Positions 31,526 to 35,608 of a stretch of DNA of 35,608 nucleotides are shown here, in pieces. The stretch's first letter is position 1. Each line of letters begins with the position of its first letter. The notes beneath the pieces were generated by a model, which was not told the DNA's origin, did no database searches, and saw only the letters and a program-made list of their open reading frames with translations. The stretch covers positions 1-35,608 of the forward strand of contig JAAVHB010000041.1 in assembly GCA_014799955.1 (NCBI GenBank). The letters are read 5' to 3'. A program made the translations under genes and the position numbers. This DNA comes from Butyrivibrio sp. (GTDB lineage Bacteria; Bacillota; Clostridia; Lachnospirales; Lachnospiraceae).

Positions 31526-31560
31526 AACCCCACTCCATTGAGGGTGGGTTTTTTGTCTTT
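31524..31560 (+). terminator. Intrinsic terminator of the split-kinase operon
   Basis: An AAAACCCCACTC left arm pairs with GAGGGTGGGTTTT (one bulge) and is followed by TTTTTGTCTTTTT-like sequence. It separates the five-gene operon from the second regulator. Confidence 0.8.
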
Positions 31561-31666
31561 TTATTTCATAAAATACAAATTCTGCTGTTAATTCTGCAAA
31601 TTCTGCGTATAAAACCAACTATGGAAAATATGATGATATTATATTCGCAAATAATTCGGAATGATA

Positions 31667-31694
31667 TTTCGTGTCGAAAAAGCACCGTTTTGTG
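31667..31694 (+). promoter_or_regulatory. Candidate LytTR binding site, upstream of the second regulator
   Basis: TTTCGTG (31667-31673) and TTTTGTG (31688-31694) are direct repeats offset by 21 bp, two helical turns. The context ATTTCGTG-12 nt-CGTTTTGTGA is repeated with identical spacing before the secretion ATPase gene. A further TTTGTGA lies at 31707. Confidence 0.6.
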
Positions 31695-31767
31695 AATGCT
31701 TTTGCATTTGTGAAAAGAAATATGCTTCAATTTGTTTAATGACTATGAATTATTACAAGAGATATCA

Positions 31768-32466
31768 ATGAAGATTTTAGTATGTGACAGTGACAGAGAG
31801 TTTTGTGAATCATTTATCAACAAAATATATTCGTATGGCGGCGAAGACATTGTGAAGCCTTTTAATAACGCCTTTGCACTGGTCACATATATATGTGATG
31901 TGGCGAGGGGAGATGTGGATGTCCTTTACATTAACATTAGGCTGGGTACGGACAGCGGGGTAGAGGTCGCTTCTGACTTACAGTGTCTATATCCCAGTCT
32001 TAAAGTTATCTTTATGTCGGAGCAAAATGATTGCGCGGATTTGATATTCGCTGCCAACCCAAGCTTTTTTATTTTAAAGTATGGCGATGAAGTCTGGATG
32101 GAGGAAGCCTACAGGAGAGTGACGCTTTTGGTAAATGAGGATTTACACAGAATGCTGACAGTCAGATATAAGGGTAATGTTATTAAAATTCCGTTTAACA
32201 AAATATATTATATGGAGAATTCGGGTCATAAAATTATTTTTTATACGGAAGATTCAAGCTATGAGAGTATTTTGAACATGAATTCATTGCTTAAACTTTT
32301 GCCGGCACAATTTATACAATGCCACAGAAGCTATGTTGTGAATATAGATAAAATTAAGATGATGAATGCTGATAGACTTGAGCTTATGAACATGGCAGAG
32401 ATACCGTTATCGAAAACATATTACAGAAATGTGAAAGCGGTTCTTTATTCAGAGGGCATTTTATGA
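31768..32466 (+). CDS. LytTR-family regulator with atypical receiver (Asn56 replaces phosphoacceptor Asp)
   Basis: 232 aa from the ATG at 31768; an in-frame TTG at 31732 is less likely. The receiver keeps the acidic pair (CDSD) but has Asn56 (codon AAC, 31933-31935) in DVLYINIRLG where Asp is required, and KYG instead of KP. It is thus unlikely to be phosphorylated. Residues about 130-232 are a full LytTR domain (LTVRYKGNVIKIPFNKIYYME, CHRSYVVNIDKIKMM, IPLSKTYYRNV). It lies between the split-kinase operon and the type VII ATPase, 130 nt from the latter, with a shared candidate site in front of both. It probably regulates its own gene and the secretion locus by a phosphorylation-independent route. 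Confidence 0.87.
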   Translation: MKILVCDSDREFCESFINKIYSYGGEDIVKPFNNAFALVTYICDVARGDVDVLYINIRLGTDSGVEVASDLQCLYPSLKVIFMSEQNDCADLIFAANPSFFILKYGDEVWMEEAYRRVTLLVNEDLHRMLTVRYKGNVIKIPFNKIYYMENSGHKIIFYTEDSSYESILNMNSLLKLLPAQFIQCHRSYVVNIDKIKMMNADRLELMNMAEIPLSKTYYRNVKAVLYSEGIL

Positions 32467-32477
32467 ATGTGAAAGCA

Positions 32478-32505
32478 TTTCGTGAACTGAAAAGGTCGTT
32501 TTGTG
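32478..32505 (+). promoter_or_regulatory. Candidate LytTR binding site, upstream of the type VII secretion ATPase
   Basis: TTTCGTG (32478-32484) and TTTTGTG (32499-32505), again offset by 21 bp and embedded in ATTTCGTG-12 nt-CGTTTTGTGA. It lies about 90 bp before the start codon, a typical position for an activator site. Confidence 0.6.
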
Positions 32506-32595
32506 ACGATTGCTGCAATTTTATGATTTAAAGTGATTTAATTTACATAAGAAATAAATGCATACAAAAGACAAAGAAAAGGAATATGTGGTTGA

Positions 32596-35500
32596 ATGAT
32601 AATTACACTTTTTCAAATGGGAAAACTATACAGTATAAGACTTCCTGAAAACATAAAGGGTCGTTATTGGATTATTAATCATGATGCAGGAATTATTCAG
32701 GATAAGAAAATTGCAGATATAGAAGCTGTTGACTGTAAATGGGTAATAAAAAGCGACAGAAAATTTAAAGTAATGAATTCTGAAACAGGGAGCGTTGTAA
32801 AATCGGTTACTTTATATGAAAGAAGACTTTATCCGGTGCAGATTGGCAAAAACAGCACCGATAGAAGCTGTATTTTCACCGAACCGTTTACTAAAGACAG
32901 AAGCTCGTTTGCCAAATATTATATTAATAATTCTATAAGAAATTGCAGCTTAAATATAGGGAAAGAATCGACAAATGACATTGTATTTGATGATAAATAT
33001 GTATCATCATCTCATGCACTGTTGTCGTACAGCAAAAATAAGTGGCATATAAGGGATACGGGAAGCAGCAATGGGACATACGTAAATAACAGACTTATAA
33101 CAAAAGATACGGAGCTTTCAGTTGGAGATATTGTATTTATAATGGGATTTAAACTTGTAATAGGAGGGGACTTTATAGCTGTTAATAATCCTGATGGCAG
33201 AGTTTCGGTATGCACTGATATCTTAAAGCCGTACAATATGCCGCACAAGGAATCCGATATAGACCATGATGAAGCTAAACATAGATATTATTACCGTTCT
33301 CCTGCGTTCAGGAGAGAGATAGAGCCCCTTAAATTGTCTGTTGATATGCCTACACAGGAGCAGGCTCTTTCAGGAACGCCTCTGATTCTTACTATAGGAC
33401 CGGCACTGATAATGGGCTGTGCATCTCTTTCGACAGGGCTGATGACAGCTATGAATACATTACGGGGAGGCGGAAGCTTTATCAGTACGCTTCCTACTCT
33501 GATTACGTCAGTTACCATGCTGAGCGGAATGGTGATGTTTCCCGCTATAGTAAGGCAGCGGGATAAGAGAGCGATATGCGACGCCGAAAAAGAACGGCAG
33601 GACAGGTATATGAAATATCTTGATAATATCAGATATGAAATATCAAAAGCCTCGCTTAAGCAGCGTGAGATATTGAATGAAAATTACAGAGAAATTTTGC
33701 CGCTTGTAAAAACGGAAGATTTTTGGGAGAGAAAGCTTTGGAGCAGAATAATAGGACAATTGGATTTTCTTACGATAAGAGTTGGAAACGGAAATGTTCC
33801 GCTTTTGGCAGAACTGAAATTTCCTGACAGCAGATTCAGCATAGATGATGATGTTATGAGGGATAAGCTTACGGAACTAAAGGAAGAAGAAAAGATTCTT
33901 GAAAGTGTGCCTGTGACATATTCTCTTATTGAGCATAGGGTAAGCGGAATAGTTGGCGACAGAGCGCATGTGGCCGGGCTTCTTAATAATATCATAATAC
34001 AGCTTGCCGCGCTTCACAGCTATGATGAAATTAAAATTGTCTTCATCTGTGATGAAAGTGAGATGCCGTATTTTAATTATATAAGATGGATTCCTCATAT
34101 GTGGAATGACGACAGGAATGTGAGATATATCGCAACAACACCTGATGAGGTCAGAGAGCTTTCAATACATCTGAAGAAGATTTTAAATCATGCGGCAGAA
34201 GCGGAAGGTAAAGCAGCGCCTAAAGTATATTATGTAGTTATTGCAGTCAGCAAGGAACTGACCGAACAGTGCAGCGCAATATCCGAAATATTGGCATTAA
34301 ACGAAAATAAAGGCTTTTGTGTAATAACGGCTTATGATGAATTAAAGAATCTTCCTAAGGAATGTTCAATGGTAACCAGTCTGAGCGACGGGCAGGGAAT
34401 GATGTACAACAGAAATTCATTGTCAGGGGATCGGATTAATTTTGTTCAGGATTATACGGATTATAAGCAGAGTGAGAGTGTAGTTATGAAGCTGGCGGGA
34501 TATGAGCTTGACCTGCAAAAGGGTAAGTATGCTCTTCCGGAAATGCTTACTTTTCTTGATATGTTTAATGTGGGAAAGATAGAGCATTTGAATATCGCCA
34601 ACCGATGGAGAGAAAACAATCCGGTAAAGTCGTTACAGACGCCTGTCGGAGTAAATACGGACGGCAAAACCTTTTATCTTGATCTGCATGAAAAGGCTCA
34701 CGGACCGCATGGACTTGTAGCAGGTATGACCGGATCCGGAAAAAGTGAATTTATAATAACCTATATACTTTCTCTTGCGGTCAATTTTCATCCGAATGAG
34801 GTCTCATTTTTGCTGATAGACTATAAGGGCGGCGGACTTGTCAAAACCTTTGACAATAATAATTACAAACTTCCGCATCTTGTGGGGACAATAACAAATT
34901 TGGACGGTGCGGCTATAAATCGTTCTCTTATGTCTATTCAAAGTGAACTTAAAAGGCGTCAGGATATTTTTAACGAAGCGAAGATTATATCCAACTCAGA
35001 ATCAATGGATATTTATAAATATCAGAAGCTGTATAGGCGCGGAATACTTACGGAGCCGGTTCCTCATCTTCTGATAATATCAGATGAGTTTGCAGAGCTT
35101 AAAACACAGCAGCCCGAATTTATGGCGCAGCTCATCAGTACGGCTAGAATTGGCCGAAGTCTTGGCGTGCATCTTATACTTGCTACGCAGAAACCGAGCG
35201 GAGTGGTCAACGACCAGATATGGGCGAATTCAAAATTTAAGGTATGTCTTAAGGTTCAGGATAAAGCGGACAGTATGGATATGCTCAAGAGACCGGATGC
35301 GGCTGAGATAAGCGAAACGGGAAGGTTTTTCTTACAGGTGGGATATAATGAGCTGTTTGAAAAGGGGCAGTCTGCATGGTGCGGCGCACAGTATGAGCCG
35401 ACTGATACCGTGTCCGAGGAGAACGGTATATCCGTAAGAATGCTGGACAACCTCGGAAATACACTTGAGGAAGGCAGAGTAAAGAAAAAGGTTGAGGAGG

Positions 35501-35608
35501 GAGAGTATGGCGCACAAGTTGCGGAGATCATCAAATATATTACAGAACTCGCAGAAGAAGAAAATGCGTATGCAAAGCCGCTGTGGCTGCCTACTATACC
35601 GGAAATTA
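32596..35608 (+). CDS. essC: Type VIIb secretion ATPase EssC/YukB (FHA-FtsK/SpoIIIE), 3' end outside window
   Basis: Open from the ATG at 32596 to the window end, about 1004 codons. Residues 1-100 are a beta-rich domain without a clear FHA signature. About 105-190 are an FHA domain with IGKESTNDIVF, SSSHA and GSSNGTYVNN, which binds phosphothreonine. About 258-318 hold two membrane helices. About 640 onward is the first FtsK/SpoIIIE ATPase: Walker A AGMTGSGKSEF (near 710), LLIDYKGGG, Walker B HLLIISDEFAEL, then LGVHLILATQKPSGVVNDQI. This order is diagnostic for EssC, the motor that exports WXG100 and LXG proteins in Bacillota. Later ATPase modules lie outside. The start has AAAAGGA 12 nt upstream. 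EsxA, EssB and effectors would be expected downstream. Confidence 0.93.
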   Translation, partial: MIITLFQMGKLYSIRLPENIKGRYWIINHDAGIIQDKKIADIEAVDCKWVIKSDRKFKVMNSETGSVVKSVTLYERRLYPVQIGKNSTDRSCIFTEPFTKDRSSFAKYYINNSIRNCSLNIGKESTNDIVFDDKYVSSSHALLSYSKNKWHIRDTGSSNGTYVNNRLITKDTELSVGDIVFIMGFKLVIGGDFIAVNNPDGRVSVCTDILKPYNMPHKESDIDHDEAKHRYYYRSPAFRREIEPLKLSVDMPTQEQALSGTPLILTIGPALIMGCASLSTGLMTAMNTLRGGGSFISTLPTLITSVTMLSGMVMFPAIVRQRDKRAICDAEKERQDRYMKYLDNIRYEISKASLKQREILNENYREILPLVKTEDFWERKLWSRIIGQLDFLTIRVGNGNVPLLAELKFPDSRFSIDDDVMRDKLTELKEEEKILESVPVTYSLIEHRVSGIVGDRAHVAGLLNNIIIQLAALHSYDEIKIVFICDESEMPYFNYIRWIPHMWNDDRNVRYIATTPDEVRELSIHLKKILNHAAEAEGKAAPKVYYVVIAVSKELTEQCSAISEILALNENKGFCVITAYDELKNLPKECSMVTSLSDGQGMMYNRNSLSGDRINFVQDYTDYKQSESVVMKLAGYELDLQKGKYALPEMLTFLDMFNVGKIEHLNIANRWRENNPVKSLQTPVGVNTDGKTFYLDLHEKAHGPHGLVAGMTGSGKSEFIITYILSLAVNFHPNEVSFLLIDYKGGGLVKTFDNNNYKLPHLVGTITNLDGAAINRSLMSIQSELKRRQDIFNEAKIISNSESMDIYKYQKLYRRGILTEPVPHLLIISDEFAELKTQQPEFMAQLISTARIGRSLGVHLILATQKPSGVVNDQIWANSKFKVCLKVQDKADSMDMLKRPDAAEISETGRFFLQVGYNELFEKGQSAWCGAQYEPTDTVSEENGISVRMLDNLGNTLEEGRVKKKVEEGEYGAQVAEIIKYITELAEEENAYAKPLWLPTIPEI

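Overview
The window looks like a chromosomal segment of a spore-forming, anaerobic member of the Clostridia (Bacillota), probably a gut- or rumen-type Lachnospiraceae or Oscillospiraceae relative. The basis is a SigK-type sporulation sigma factor, a YlmC/YmxH-family protein, a ptb-buk butyrate operon, a group B [FeFe] hydrogenase, a GH44 glycanase, AGGAGG-type ribosome binding sites and a type VIIb secretion ATPase. No rRNA, tRNA, CRISPR array or insertion sequence was seen. The taxonomic placement is inference from gene content.

Layout. 1-5.1 kb: the 3' end of sigK, a glycosyltransferase broken by an in-frame TAA, two LytR-CpsA-Psr (LCP) envelope proteins flanking a nucleotidyltransferase, then a YlmC/YmxH protein. 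5.1-12.5 kb: a secreted lipoprotein esterase with a repeat-filled leader, then a nucleoside salvage run (deoB, pdp, a nucleoside phosphorylase, a sirtuin) with a membrane-anchored GH44 glycanase inside it. 12.5-17.1 kb, minus strand: group B hydrogenase, an MFS transporter, and an ECF-like sigma factor fused through one membrane helix to an extracellular leucine-rich repeat domain. 17.3-19.4 kb: a PAS-GGDEF-EAL protein. 19.6-21.7 kb, minus strand: ptb and a buk gene interrupted by an in-frame TAG that lies next to a terminator-like hairpin. 21.8-26.2 kb: a Zur-like regulator, a zinc ABC transporter (znuA, znuC, znuB) and a PfkB-NUDIX fusion. 26.3-27.0 kb, minus strand: a class II Fic protein.

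From about 27 kb onward the DNA is visibly richer in A+T, and the content changes to a regulatory and secretion module. One apparent operon (27459-31525, closed by a terminator) encodes a canonical LytTR response regulator, a GHKL histidine kinase that keeps its ATPase domain but has Arg where the phosphoacceptor His should be, and two paralogous membrane proteins. Those two carry a perfect His-containing H-box but stop before any ATPase domain. A small membrane protein lies between them. This reads as a histidine kinase split into catalytic and acceptor chains, which I consider the most novel system in the window.

It is followed by a second LytTR regulator whose receiver has Asn in place of the phosphoacceptor Asp. 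After that comes the FHA-FtsK/SpoIIIE ATPase (EssC type) of a type VIIb secretion system, cut by the window end. The leaders of the second regulator and of essC share a two-part direct-repeat element with half-sites exactly 21 bp apart, the geometry expected for LytTR proteins. The likely story is a split-kinase phosphorelay plus a phosphorylation-independent LytTR regulator controlling a type VII secretion locus.

Two further patterns run through the first 21 kb. A short repeated leader element, including the ribosome binding site, precedes the esterase and buk. A 50-bp hairpin repeat lies just downstream of two stop codons.
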